The notes beneath the pieces were generated by a model. The model saw only the letters and a list, made by a program, of their open reading frames with translations, did not search any database and was not told the origin of the DNA. This document shows positions 12,477 to 22,465 of a DNA stretch of 64,000 nucleotides, piece by piece; within the stretch, counting starts at the first letter, position 1; every line of letters begins with the position of its first letter. The position numbers and the translations under genes were made by a program. Source of the DNA: Gracilaria gracilis (Eukaryota > Rhodophyta > Florideophyceae > Gracilariales > Gracilariaceae); contig JARGSG010000240.1 in the NCBI GenBank assembly GCA_030374805.1, positions 1-64,000 of the forward strand. Reading direction: 5' to 3'.

Positions 12477-14342
12477 CCTGTAGCTACACCAAGCCAAGAT
12501 GACAAGTGTGTGTCGCACTCTCGTGCCAGTTGATAACCCTTATATACTTGATGGTTGCACTAAACTCCATGCTCTTTCTCTGTTCTTCTACTCGCGGTTG
12601 TGGCCACTCTTGTTATTGATAGATTTGTAGCCGATTGTCATCATGATCTTGATCGTTATAGCCGTTGCCTCGAATGGGAGTCAAGCTTCTGTTCATACTT
12701 TGTTCAATAGTACAGCGCCATGATCATGATGATCATGATGATCATCGTGCTATCCGAGCAACATTCAACGGCAATGAGCGCATTGTAACGACATTGACTG
12801 CTTTACAACGACATGGTTCGAATTATGATCTGCTAAGGTACCTCCAACGACATCATTCTATGTCTTGTCTAAACTACCGAAGGTACGTTTTTCCTTGCGG
12901 TCTTCAAGTGTTCAAAAGACTTCCCAACCCATTCATGGTCTGGAAAGCATCTCTTTTTCCTCGCCAACCGCCCCGACGACATTCTCGATTTCTTCACTTT
13001 TGGCGTAATCGTTGAACCCAAGTTTCTCGTGACAATGTTCTGTGAATGCATCACTTGGCCATAGCTCTGCAAAGATTTTCACCAAAAACTATGATGAATC
13101 CATAGCAATCACCACAACCTGGATCCGCTCATTTGTGAAACAACTTCTGCTTAACCACTACAGATTCAAATCGTACTTGGGATATCACAGTCCTCATTGC
13201 TTCTATCATGATGTTCTTGTTCTCATACCTCCAGACATGTGTATCATCGTGTATCGCCGCATGATGCTCTGTACTTGTTCGATGAATGTAGAGGTGAGCT
13301 ACTCGTTCAATTTAAGGGCGACATTATGGAGAGGTCTTCAATGCATTGAACGTTTTGCCAGCATCTCGTTCACACAGTATTGAGGGCCTTCGTTCAGGAA
13401 ACTCAAAACAGGTTTACAATGTATGACACACAGTCAGTCAATGATTAAGATTTGTCGTTACTTTCAATCTTCTGTTCTTCACCACTGCGTGTTGTTCTTA
13501 CTATTCTCCAGTAACCGCAACGCATGATGGCTTCATCAACCACACTTACTCCTCGCTAATCGCCTCCACCACGATTCAATTTCCCCACCAATTTCCCCAT
13601 CGTTTGCGTATTGCGTGAAGCACGCTTTCTCGCACAGATCCTCATGAACGGCCTTTACCAGCCGAGACACATGCGTCCTGCCACTCCCCACATTCCCATA
13701 CACCGGAAGAAGCACTGCACGCAACCTTTCGAGGAATTCATACAACTTTCACAACGTGGCGGTGCCCACCTCTTTCGAGCACCACGGAATCTGATTGCAA
13801 TCGGGAATGCACAGACGTCATGGCCTCTACCACGTCGGTCTTTTTCCCACGTTTTTGAAAAGGCGACATGTGCCTCGAACAAATGTGTACATTATGCAAC
13901 GGTATTTCCCTTGCCAGAATGGAAAGCACAACTTGTGTCTGGTTCTTAATAGTACTTAAGCTGAACAGACCATGGCTGTGTTCAACCATTTGGGAAGTGG
14001 GATACATGAACAACATGTTGCGTCTAACCTCTGTGTAGTACATCACCGAAAAAGATGAGGAAAGGCTTATTTTAAGCCAAGCTGTTAGCTGAATACTAAG
14101 ATTCCGCAGCAGCTTCAGCGCTATGCGCGTTGTTCGGAAGTGATGAGGGATGGACTTGACGAATGAAAGGGCGTGAAAAGTCATCGCGAGAAAAGTAAGA
14201 ACGACAAAGTTGACGAAGAGCTGAACCGAAAGTGATTTTGAGCAAACCGTAGTCGGAAACGTCGGGAAGAGTTCTTGAGAAAGCTTTAATCGTACGGTTA
14301 AAGAAACCTTCCGATGTAGTAGTAAACTTAAAGGAGCTTCTC

Positions 14343-14828
14343 GAAGAATGCCAGAAAAAGAGAGACAGAGAAAGAGCGAGAGAACCAAACAGACAGACAG
14401 AGAGCGATAAAGAGAGAGAGAGGCAGCCAGAGAGAGCGAGAGCTAGAGAGGCAGACAGACAGAAAGCGAGCGGCAGAGTGTGAGAAGGAGAGATGCAGGC
14501 AGAGAGGGATCGAGAGAGACAAACAGACAGACAGAGAGCGAGAGAGAGAGCGAGAGAAACAGAAAGCCAGACAGAGGCAAGCAGAGAGAGAAATAGAAAG
14601 AGAGACAGAGAGACAGACAGACAGAGAGCAAGAGAGATAGAAAGAGGCAGGAAGAGAGAGAAAGAGCGAGGGAAAGAGACAGACAGACAGAGAGCGAGAG
14701 ATAGAAAGAGGCAGGCAGAGAGAGAAAGAGCAAGAGAGGCAGATAGACAGACAGAGAGCGAGAGCGCGAGAGGCAGGCAGAGAGAGAAAGAGCGAGGGAG
14801 AGACAAACAGACAGAATGAGAGAGACAA
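14343..14828. repeat. Purine-rich GAGA/CAGA simple repeat tract
   Basis: About 490 bases on the plus strand are almost only A and G with scattered C, made of GAGA and CAGA units. The long Ser/Leu/Cys-rich minus-strand frames across it come from the repeat and are not genes. Such polypurine tracts can form triplex DNA. Confidence 0.9.
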
Positions 14829-15807
14829 TGAGCGAAGAATGCAAGCGTTAAGACGGGTTCTAGAAGAGCGGTGTGGGAGCGAGCACGGGGGAGGGTGGAT
14901 GCATCATTCACGCCCAGGCTTTTATACTCGTCAAAACCAGCGAATCCAAGTATGTAGCACGATTCCCACTTACCCACAATCCTCCATACAATTCACCCAT
15001 ATGATGGAGGGTGAATTGTACATCTGGTTGCGGCGAACCTACCATGCAGTTGCTCGATGCAATGAATTCCCTTTCCGGCATCTCAAGAACAATCTCAATT
15101 TCGTCATCGTCTTCACCGGCATAATATGACTGTACACTATATATGCATCCTGTACCGCCGTGATGACCACTGGGACTGGTGCACAACGTACCTTCGTACT
15201 CCTGAGCTGAAAGCTGAGCGTAGTACAGCAATGATGGTTGATGCTCCTTGACCCACACTGCAAATGCAAAAGTTCAACACTGGAAAGCTTAGGTCTGAGT
15301 TTGGTGAAGGCTTGTGTTGCAAGTTCGCTTCCACAGCTTCTGTCTTGTAAGGTAGTCAAGTGTGGTCATATCAAGTCAGGTCAAGTCAGTCCGCAATGGT
15401 CAACGTGAAGCCTTCTATACTCTCCAAGCCGTCTTCGAGTCTACGAGTAGCCATGCTCTCGGTTGGGGGTGAGGATATAAAGTCGTTGAGAGAACGCAAA
15501 GCAACAACATATGAGAATTCACGCCCATCATGAAGCATCCGTACCCTGCTTGTTGTCAATCAGTCGTCTCTAAAAGCATTACAAAGAGTGACCCTTTTTA
15601 GTCAAGTAGAGTCAAGCCAAGCCAAGTCAAGTACAAGTAGTTATTCATTTAGTGAGTGGTCTACAAAAATGATCCGTATTGTTTGTTATCTTGTTTTCTC
15701 TCAGGTTAGCTTCGTCGCATTACAATATAATGCAACCGAGATCATGCTCTACATTCTGTGGCATCTGTGCCAGTCGCCATTTGCATCCGTTCCTCATCCG
15801 TTCCTCA

Positions 15808-16953
15808 TCAAAGCCCAAATCGCACAGCAGCGTTAAGCACCTTCTCCTCAACCCGCGATCCGTACCGTGCAGCAAACGCAGTGAAAGCCAACCGAGGTGA
15901 GTTGGATGCAACGCTCAGTTTCCGCACATACTTGGGGCTGTTCACCAGTTGAACACCCGATTCACACCCTACCACCTTGCAGTATGACTTCATCATCATG
16001 GCCCGGCCATCGAACCTCACGATATGACCTGGTGTAGCACAGCTGCCATGCTCGTCGCACAGCACGGTGGCCCGAACGTGATTGTCGAACAACAACTGCT
16101 CCGACGACAAATGTTGCAGGTGATGTACGGCAATACACGACGATTCGGACTCAGGACTTGGCTGCGGTTCCTCCGTTTCGGTCACTCCTTCTTGTCCCTG
16201 GTCATTGGGTAACAGCGTTGCGTCTACGGCGAGTGGCTGCTTCTCTGGCTGCGGTGACAGTTCGGGATCGGCATCATCGAGCGCTTCACTTGTTGATTCT
16301 GGAGATATTTCCGCATCGATATCGTCGAGCTGCTCGTCTGTTGGTTCTGGAGATATTTCCGCATCGATATCGTCGAGCAGCTCGTCTGTTGTTTCTGGAG
16401 ATATTTGCGCATCGATATCGTCAAGCAGTTCATCCGTTGGTAGTGGCGAAATTTCCGAGTCAGGATCATCAGGCTGTACTTGCAATGGTACTGAGGGGGT
16501 TTTAGAATCGACATCATCGGGCAGCTGCATCATCGGCATAGGTGATGGTTCGGAATCGACGAAGCCGAATGGGAGGAAATCGTCAGTGGTTTCGTCATCT
16601 TCGCCAGCGTCCGTGCGGGTTATCTGTGGATGTCTGTCAACAGCGACCACTGATATACACCCACTGACACCGATGTCCAACACCGACGCACACACTTCGC
16701 CTGGTTCGTCACAGTCATCATCGGACTCACAGATCATGTCCGTGAGCTCAAGCTGTCCGCAGAAGCATTCGTCACGCCCGTCGCAAGGACCAAAGGAAGA
16801 GGGATCATCCAGGGGTAAGTAGTAGCATGTTCGAGTTCCTCGACAATGCAAAGCCGTGGTGCATGGGTCGCCGTTTAGGCCGGCGGATGCGGGCGCCGCA
16901 GCTGCGAAGGAGAACAAAAGCGTGGAGAGCGAGAGGAGAGCGACGGATACCAT
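15808..16953 (-). CDS. Secreted Cys-rich protein with acidic 16-residue repeats
   Basis: The 381-residue product begins with a clear signal peptide (residues 1 to about 25, hydrophobic, ending APASA). A Cys-rich part follows (about 26-105, with CDGRDECFCG). Next come about five tandem 16-residue acidic repeats of the type LLDDIDAEISPEPTDE. The C-terminal domain has Cys residues in SSCIAVHHL, VLCDEHGSCATPGH and MMMKSYC. I do not recognise the family; an extracellular or cell-wall role is inferred from the signal peptide, paired Cys and acidic linker. The frame is open upstream to 17190, but the TATA box at 17016-17023 and the signal peptide decide for the ATG at 16953. Confidence 0.75.
   Translation of the reverse strand: MVSVALLSLSTLLFSFAAAAPASAGLNGDPCTTALHCRGTRTCYYLPLDDPSSFGPCDGRDECFCGQLELTDMICESDDDCDEPGEVCASVLDIGVSGCISVVAVDRHPQITRTDAGEDDETTDDFLPFGFVDSEPSPMPMMQLPDDVDSKTPSVPLQVQPDDPDSEISPLPTDELLDDIDAQISPETTDELLDDIDAEISPEPTDEQLDDIDAEISPESTSEALDDADPELSPQPEKQPLAVDATLLPNDQGQEGVTETEEPQPSPESESSCIAVHHLQHLSSEQLLFDNHVRATVLCDEHGSCATPGHIVRFDGRAMMMKSYCKVVGCESGVQLVNSPKYVRKLSVASNSPRLAFTAFAARYGSRVEEKVLNAAVRFGL
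16255..16500. repeat. 48-base coding minisatellite
   Basis: Tandem units of 48 bases encode the acidic 16-residue repeats of the secreted protein. The middle three copies are nearly identical in DNA (each contains GCATCGATATCGTC), which suggests recent expansion; the outer copies have diverged. Confidence 0.8.
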
Positions 16954-17015
16954 TGTGGGAGAGGGTAGAGCGTCTGGGAATGAGCTCTTCGTAGTCGAGG
17001 CGTGCCATCTTGCAC

Positions 17016-17023
17016 TTATAAAG
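17016..17023 (-). promoter_or_regulatory. TATA box of the secreted acidic-repeat gene
   Basis: TTTATAAG on the minus strand lies about 62 bases upstream of the ATG at 16953, a normal spacing for a short 5' leader. Confidence 0.55.
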
Positions 17024-17536
17024 GGGACGACGCAGGGAGGACGAAGGGACGACGGCCTTGAGGCAGGACGACGGCCTTGAAGGCAGGCGGGAGCGCGATG
17101 CGATGGGAACACGCGGAGCACACTGATACGCTCGCGGGGGCCGCGACGAAAAAGTGCAGCATCAGCGGCGGTTGTTGGAAAGGACAGCACTTGCTGGCGT
17201 CATTGCTGGCGGCCCAGAATGTGCTCGACGGCCTATGCTACAAAATGAAGGGACGTGTCGTACAAATACAGGGTACCGATAAGGTGTGGGGTTAGACTTG
17301 AAACATTCATGCGACCTTCTCAATGATGCAGTCGAGCATAAACAGTGTCCTGTTTGAGCATCAAGCTAGACCCGGGAGTTCGTTAAACTCGCCCAAGCGA
17401 TCCTTCAGCTTGCCGGACGCCGTCGCGTTTAACCTGATCTCACCGATGTTATAAGGAACCTCCCCTCTGCCTAGCTGTCACAAAGGAGTGGCACTTTTCT
17501 TCGCAGGAGCATCTTCCAGAGATTCAGCAAGCTCTC

Positions 17537-17863
17537 ATGGATCTTATTATCGATGACATACGTTTACAACCCAAGCCCCTGGGTAAAGTTGTCACAATCG
17601 TTAGCCTCCACAACGACACGTACACAAATGCAGCTGCAAACCGCGGGGGAGGGGCAGCGTCCAAAGCCCAAGCGGCGAAACACCCAAAATATGACCTGTT
17701 GTGCGAGGCGAACAGCATCGTCTTCGTGCCGGTTGGGTTCGACGTGCACGGCGCTATGGGAGCGTCTGCAGAAGAACAGAGTGGGCGTCTTGCAGAGTAT
17801 GTAAGCGCTACCAAGGGAACAAACCCTGTTAATGAATACCATGCTTTAATTCTAAGATTGTAA
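17537..17863 (+). mobile_element. Retroelement-like coding fragment
   Basis: An open frame of 108 codons contains KHPKYDLLCEANSIVFVPVG followed by a Gly-rich FDVHGAMG stretch. This resembles the segment found downstream of the reverse transcriptase in many non-LTR retroelement proteins (a K/R-rich run, KY, then F-P and a G turn). No reverse transcriptase motifs precede it here, so it is an isolated tail fragment. The identification is from memory of the pattern and is tentative. Confidence 0.4.
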
Positions 17864-18039
17864 CGCGCGATTCCGCAGCTCACAGCAGTGGCTGTTAACC
17901 GCCGCCGACTGAGTAGTATGGCGGCCTACGCGGCGTTATTTGCCTAGCGCCGATTGCGTAAGAACAACTAAATGAAGCCACTCGTTCGTTCGTTCGTTTA
18001 CCTGATCTCGCCGATGATATGAGGTTTGGGTGGCGAGAA

Positions 18040-18590
18040 CGTCGTTCATGTTTTCTTTGGCGGCAAAAGCGGTACATGCGAAGCGCCTTGTCGTGGTGTA
18101 CATTTTACGCGGCGATCTCTAGAGGTTGTTTGGAGAGGTTCAAAAGAAGGCGGTAATCGTCGCAAACGAAACGCTTCTGCGGTCGAAAACTCAGGACAAC
18201 CATTTCTCAAAAAGACTTCAGGAAGCATGGAACGAGGCTGCGGCTTCGTTTAGACGACATACATGCCTGGTATTAATCGATGATATCTGGTGGGTGAATG
18301 GTGTTAACAGCGAAGTGTTTTCGCCATTCTTAGCGCAATGTTGAACGACGAAAGTCGTCTGGTGTACACGTCTAGAGACAAGCAGTTCCTCGGTCGCACT
18401 GAAAGGGAGATAGAGTTTCGAACGAAGGAGGTACGTGGAGAGCTTGCCCGCCGGATGTTAATGACCCATGCTGGCTTTGGTACCATCGATACGTTGGAAA
18501 CAGAGAACAAGTTGGCTTTTGAAGCAATTCTTGACTTGGGTCAAGGACTGCCTCTTGCTTTCGGTATTGACAAGGAGCGTATTTACAAAA
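18040..18590 (+). pseudogene. Truncated NB-ARC gene fragment
   Basis: The fragment matches the middle of the NB-ARC domain of the gene at 6938. It has a degenerate P-loop region (about 18056-18080), then kinase-2 CLVLIDDIWWVNGV (frame 3, about 18260-18305). After a frame change near 18330 come kinase-3 SRLVYTSR, the stretch REIEFRTKE and GLPLAF (frame 2, to about 18570). Similarity then stops abruptly just before the 3' end of the PAQR gene. Both ends are missing, with at least one internal stop and frame changes, so it is a relic of a second family member and not a copy of the first: the residues differ throughout. Confidence 0.75.
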
Positions 18591-18598
18591 TTGAACAG

Positions 18599-19645
18599 CT
18601 ACGAACTGTTAACAGGCGGAGCGACGGAGCAACCGACGTCAATGCGATACTCCAGCAGCGTCCAACAGCCAAACAGGTGAAGGCCCACGCCGAACAACAC
18701 AGCAAAGTGCAACAGTTGATGCGACGCGAAGAAGCGATCGTGCTTGCCCACGCGGCAGCACTCTGGAAAGCGGCACACGTAGAACATGGCGCCTATGCAG
18801 TACATGGTAAGCGCGGCAGCCGCAGACCCAACGCCAACCAAAAGTTCATAAAGCGCCGCCGTATGCAACCAGATGGAGTGCAACAACGGCAGCAGCGTGG
18901 TGCACGCCAGCGCGGCAAACACAAAGACGCGGAATGGACGAGCGGCCGGTGTGCCGAACGTCGGGGCGAAGATGCACGGAATGGTGGCCAGTTCGGCCGT
19001 GACCACCAGCGCGTAGTATCGGTGCGCGACTGTGGGCGTGCAGTAGAAGGCGTAGTAGATGCCGGAGATGGCGTGACCGCTGATGAGCAACGAAATGCCC
19101 AGAAAGTCCAGCTTGCCCAGCAGACGCAGCGCCTTTGGCGAGTGCACCCAGAAGGTGTGGAAGATGGTGGAGAAGAACAGGCACAGCACGGCGGTGAGAA
19201 TGAGCGGAAGCAGGCCGATTCGATGCGAGTTGAGCAGGGTTGACAGCGCGCTTCGAACCAGAGAGGGCGGATGGTGCTCCCGCGGGCAGAAATTGGACAC
19301 GCCCAACGTGTTGATGTGCGCGTAGATGTCGGCTGTGGTGAGCGCAGCGCGCTGCGAACACGCGATAGCCAAGCGCGACACATGGCGGTGCACGGAGGTG
19401 GCCGGGCCCAGGATGTAGATGCCCACGCCCAGAAAGAACAAGAAGCCAAGCGCGTGGCTCCAGATGTTGATGGTGTCGTTGTGCAGCGTGAAGAAGGCGG
19501 CGATGAAGATGGCTCGCAGCGAATGGTGCGGCGGGCGGTAGCTACCGTACAGAAAGTCGTTGTCCCTCATCCATGACGGCAGCTCCAGAATGGTCAGCAG
19601 CCGCTCCCTCGACCGCGCGTGCGCGCGCGTGAACGTCATGGGCAA
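18599..19645 (-). CDS. PAQR family (adiponectin receptor / haemolysin III) membrane protein
   Basis: The 348-residue product has the seven-TM PAQR pattern. It shows ELPSWMRDNDFLYGSYRP and HNDTINIWSHALGF before TM1, FSTIFHTFWVHS with the conserved Ser and His, LDFLGISLLISGH, IGAMFYVCRFPE and finally SHQLLHFAV with the last metal-binding His. In characterised relatives the Ser and His residues bind zinc in a ceramidase-like site inside the membrane. Length and motif order are normal, so it is probably functional. An alternative start is Met3. Its 3' end abuts the NB-ARC relic, and its 5' end faces the NC2-beta gene across a GC-rich 0.6-kb region that probably holds both promoters. Confidence 0.9.
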   Translation of the reverse strand: MPMTFTRAHARSRERLLTILELPSWMRDNDFLYGSYRPPHHSLRAIFIAAFFTLHNDTINIWSHALGFLFFLGVGIYILGPATSVHRHVSRLAIACSQRAALTTADIYAHINTLGVSNFCPREHHPPSLVRSALSTLLNSHRIGLLPLILTAVLCLFFSTIFHTFWVHSPKALRLLGKLDFLGISLLISGHAISGIYYAFYCTPTVAHRYYALVVTAELATIPCIFAPTFGTPAARPFRVFVFAALACTTLLPLLHSIWLHTAALYELLVGVGSAAAALTMYCIGAMFYVCRFPECCRVGKHDRFFASHQLLHFAVLFGVGLHLFGCWTLLEYRIDVGCSVAPPVNSS

Positions 19646-20238
19646 GTGCGTTTGAGCAGAGCGGCAGCAGAGGCGCCGTCATGCAAACACGGGCAGCGCG
19701 CAGCGCGCGATGGTGCGGAATGTGCGCGTGAACACGCTCAAGGAGCAAGCAATCGGCGATGGGCGCGACGTGCGCCATCCATCTCAGCCAATCACGGGCG
19801 CGCACGCAGCGAGATGCTGCTTGCGCGCTTCGTACGCGTGGCAACGCTGGCAACGTGTGGCCACGTGTGTTGGCGCGGATCAACAGCCGCTAATAATAGC
19901 GCATCGCTCGCGTGCAGCTTACACAACGCGCTGTAAGAGGGCGTCTGGAACGAAAGAAGGACGAAACGAAACAAAAAAGTAAAGGACAACGTGTCCGTGT
20001 GGTTGCCAGATTGGCAGCCAACAGTTGGCGCGGGCGGAACGTTCGCTTCCACCTTGTCTAGTGACTCTAGTCTATCTCTACACGGTAGTAGAAATCTTAT
20101 CATAAATTGAAAGCGCCGCGCGCGCGCGCGCTCCTCCGTCGGCAAGGGCGCGCACACATATCTAACGCATACGTACACATAGTACATTCGCCTCGTATCT
20201 GAACGCTACACCAACACCAACGCTCTCTCGCACGCAAT
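19646..20238. promoter_or_regulatory. Divergent intergenic region between PAQR and NC2-beta
   Basis: No gene is seen. The region is GC-rich with GCGCGC runs (for example 19619-19630 and 20114-20131). It must contain the promoters of both flanking divergent genes, but no convincing TATA box is visible. Confidence 0.4.
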
Positions 20239-20664
20239 ATGTCCGACATCGCGCTCCCGAAGGCCACCGTAAACAAGTTTGCCAACGACGTCGCCGCTTC
20301 GTTGGACGTGCGACTCACCGCCGACACAAGAGAGCTAATCGCCGAGTGCTGCACCGAATTCGTGCAACTGCTTTCATCGGAAGCCAATGAGATTTGCGAG
20401 AAGGACCACAAGAAGACAATCACCCCGGAACACGTGTTGCGCGCGCTGGAGCAGCTGGGCTTACAAAAGTTCCGCGCCGATGTTGTGCACGAGTACGAGC
20501 GAGCAAAGCGCGAGGAGAAGAGCCGACTCAAGGGTAGTTCCAGACGCGAGCGCAACAAGCAACGCAGCGAGCAGGACAACGAGGAGCTGCTGAGACAGCA
20601 GGAGCGCCTGTTTGCCTTGGCTAGATCCGATCCTATGGCTATGAACCCGCCGGATCACAATTAG
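20239..20664 (+). CDS. DR1: NC2-beta / Dr1 transcription repressor subunit
   Basis: The 141-residue protein has a histone-fold N-terminal half: LPKATVNKFANDV, then AECCTEFVQLLSSEANEIC and HKKTITPEHVLRALEQLG. This is the Dr1/NC2-beta signature. A basic linker (RERNKQRSEQDNEELLRQQ) and a C-terminal helix follow. In known eukaryotes NC2-beta pairs with NC2-alpha (DRAP1) and clamps TBP on TATA promoters, which blocks TFIIA and TFIIB entry. Length is slightly below the usual 150-175 residues because the acidic or Gln-rich tail is short. Intact and probably functional. Confidence 0.95.
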   Translation: MSDIALPKATVNKFANDVAASLDVRLTADTRELIAECCTEFVQLLSSEANEICEKDHKKTITPEHVLRALEQLGLQKFRADVVHEYERAKREEKSRLKGSSRRERNKQRSEQDNEELLRQQERLFALARSDPMAMNPPDHN

Positions 20665-20746
20665 CGCCGCGCTAGCTTTGCTTTTGATTGCTTCCTTCGC
20701 CGCCATGTAGATACACCCTTGTATGTATACTACGACTACTACTACG

Positions 20747-20778
<32 letters not shown>

Positions 20779-21092
20779 ACTACCAAAATGTACCAAAAAC
20801 TGCTGCCAATGTGCCACCCGCGTCGTTCCACTCTCCCCTTCCCCGCCCTTCGCCCGCCGCCGCCGCTGGTCTATATTTGGTGCGCACCCGCGCGCGACTA
20901 CGCAACGCGATGCCTTTTTATAGATAATGGAACAAACTGCTGCGCTGCTCTCATCTCGGAAGCACGTCTTTTTATATAATCATCAACTTGCCACAATCAT
21001 GTTGAGCGTTCACAACATCCCCAAAACATACATCCCACCGCATGCGACCGTCCCGCAGTGAGCAAAAAGCTCGAGACGCTACAACGGCCACC
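20665..21092. other. Intergenic stretch with TAC microsatellite
   Basis: No gene is seen. A TAC trinucleotide repeat with two GAC interruptions occupies about 20728-20780. The rest is the 3' flank shared by NC2-beta and the convergent Gln/Pro-rich gene. Confidence 0.6.
20728..20780. repeat. TAC trinucleotide microsatellite
   Basis: About 17 TAC units with GAC interruptions, 64 bases past the NC2-beta stop and so probably in its 3' UTR. Confidence 0.9.
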
Positions 21093-22124
21093 TCAAAAAT
21101 TGTACTCCCATTGACCCCTCATTTTCTGTGTCCACTTCCTCAACCACCATCGAATCCTGCGCGGCGAGAAGCGCTTCTTCTCCACGCACGGCTCATTGCG
21201 GTAGAACGAGTGCATATTGTTAGCGTGCTTATACGACGCGTATTGCTGCTGTTGCTGATAGCGAGCAGACGTGTAGTACGCCCTGTTGTTGGCGCGCGTC
21301 ATGCTCTCCCTCGCGTGCTGCCGGTCAAACTCCGACATGGCACGCTTGTTATTCGGCGCCAGAGTGGGCGATATGGAGCCCGACAAAAACTGGCTCAGCA
21401 GCTTGGAGCTGTTGCCTTCATCGTCATAAGCATCGTACGCCGCGGGCACCACGCGCGTCTTGAGCATCGGGCGGCGCAAATTGGCGCTATGAAACTCGCG
21501 ACCGCGCGCGCGATCGCGCGCACGCGGCGTGTACAACGGCTTTGCGTGCGCCACATCGTTCTGCACGATCCAGATGTCGTTGGACACATGCGCCGAGCTG
21601 GAGTACGACGCCGGCTCCGACAGGATGGAGTCGCAGTCCGAGTTGTTGGCGCTGTGTTTGGACCACTGTCGCCACGCGGCGCGCGACACGGAGTGACTGG
21701 CGGCGCGCGACGCGCGCGGCACGGCGGGCGGCGTGGAGAGCGGGCGGCGCGGCTGTCGAGCGGCGCGCTGCACGGTGGAGGCCGGCGTGAGCATGGAGGC
21801 GGACGACAGCGTGGAGGCCTGGAAGCTCTGGCGCGCGGCGTACGACAGCGGCGAGTCGGTGCGGATGGAGGCGGAGGACGCATCGTGCTCCTGCTCCAGG
21901 CGCGTGAAGAACGGCGACTTGGTGGACGGCGTGGACGGCAAGTTGGGCGTGGCGGGCGGCGTGGCGGCGAGCGGCGGCGGCGGCTGCTGTTGCTGCAGCT
22001 GCTGCTGCTGCTGCTGCGCTCGGGCGTGCAGCTGCGCGTGGGAGCACGACGGCAGCGTGGTGCTGATGGAGGTGATGGTGGAGCTCTTCGCGGGGGAGGT
22101 GAACGATGACAGCGGGTCAAGCAT
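21093..22124 (-). CDS. Low-complexity Ser/Gln/Pro-rich hypothetical protein
   Basis: A 343-residue product is read from the ATG at 22124; the open frame continues upstream but only through Arg-rich GC-biased sequence. It carries a polyGln/Pro tract (about residues 37-55), a Ser/Thr/Ala-rich middle, a second short polyGln (QYASYKHANN follows) and a basic, Trp-containing C-terminus (RRIRWWLRKW). No domain is recognised. The unbiased composition of the last 150 residues (SEFDRQHARESMTRANNRAY) argues that it is a real gene. Confidence 0.5.
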   Translation of the reverse strand: MLDPLSSFTSPAKSSTITSISTTLPSCSHAQLHARAQQQQQQLQQQQPPPPLAATPPATPNLPSTPSTKSPFFTRLEQEHDASSASIRTDSPLSYAARQSFQASTLSSASMLTPASTVQRAARQPRRPLSTPPAVPRASRAASHSVSRAAWRQWSKHSANNSDCDSILSEPASYSSSAHVSNDIWIVQNDVAHAKPLYTPRARDRARGREFHSANLRRPMLKTRVVPAAYDAYDDEGNSSKLLSQFLSGSISPTLAPNNKRAMSEFDRQHARESMTRANNRAYYTSARYQQQQQYASYKHANNMHSFYRNEPCVEKKRFSPRRIRWWLRKWTQKMRGQWEYNF

Positions 22125-22465
22125 GGTGGGCAGCAGTGGCAGCAGTGGCAGCAGCGGGCGGGCGGGCGGCGAGCAGGAGGCAAGCAAGCGGCAGCGGGAC
22201 GTTTTACAAGCGGCGCGTGCGGCGGCGCAGGCGGCGTGCGGCGGCGCAGACGGCCACGCGCGACGCCTTAAGCGAGAGCTCACGCAACGCGGTGTGGACG
22301 CAGCTCTCAGGTGGTGGTGGCACACGCGCGAGGTGAAGCGGCGCACGCGCCGCTGAATTGAGCGGCGCTTCGCCACGTGCTGCGCCAGCGGCGCCGCGCG
22401 CGTGCAATCGGCACGTGAGCGCGCGTAAAAATCGCGCCGCGTGCAGCGCTGCTGTGGTTTCAACT

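Larger units (their letters stand above)
11205..15807. other. Gene-poor region with simple repeats
   Basis: No gene is supported. The stretch holds a short direct repeat built on GTGGTTCAAGAGTGG (11406-11464), an ATGATC-type repeat at about 12718-12748, a long purine tract (14343-14828) and two small clusters of TCAAG words (about 15353-15390 and 15595-15635). A minus-strand frame at 14908-15258 (116 codons) has a protein-like composition but no recognisable domain and is not called. Confidence 0.5.

Noticed and set aside
13536-13745. P-loop-like YGNVGSGRT on the minus strand
   Set aside because: No Walker B or other NTPase motif nearby in any frame; isolated resemblance in gene-poor DNA.
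14096-14977. Minus-strand frame of 293 codons rich in Ser, Leu and Cys
   Set aside because: Translation of the GAGA/CAGA simple repeat.
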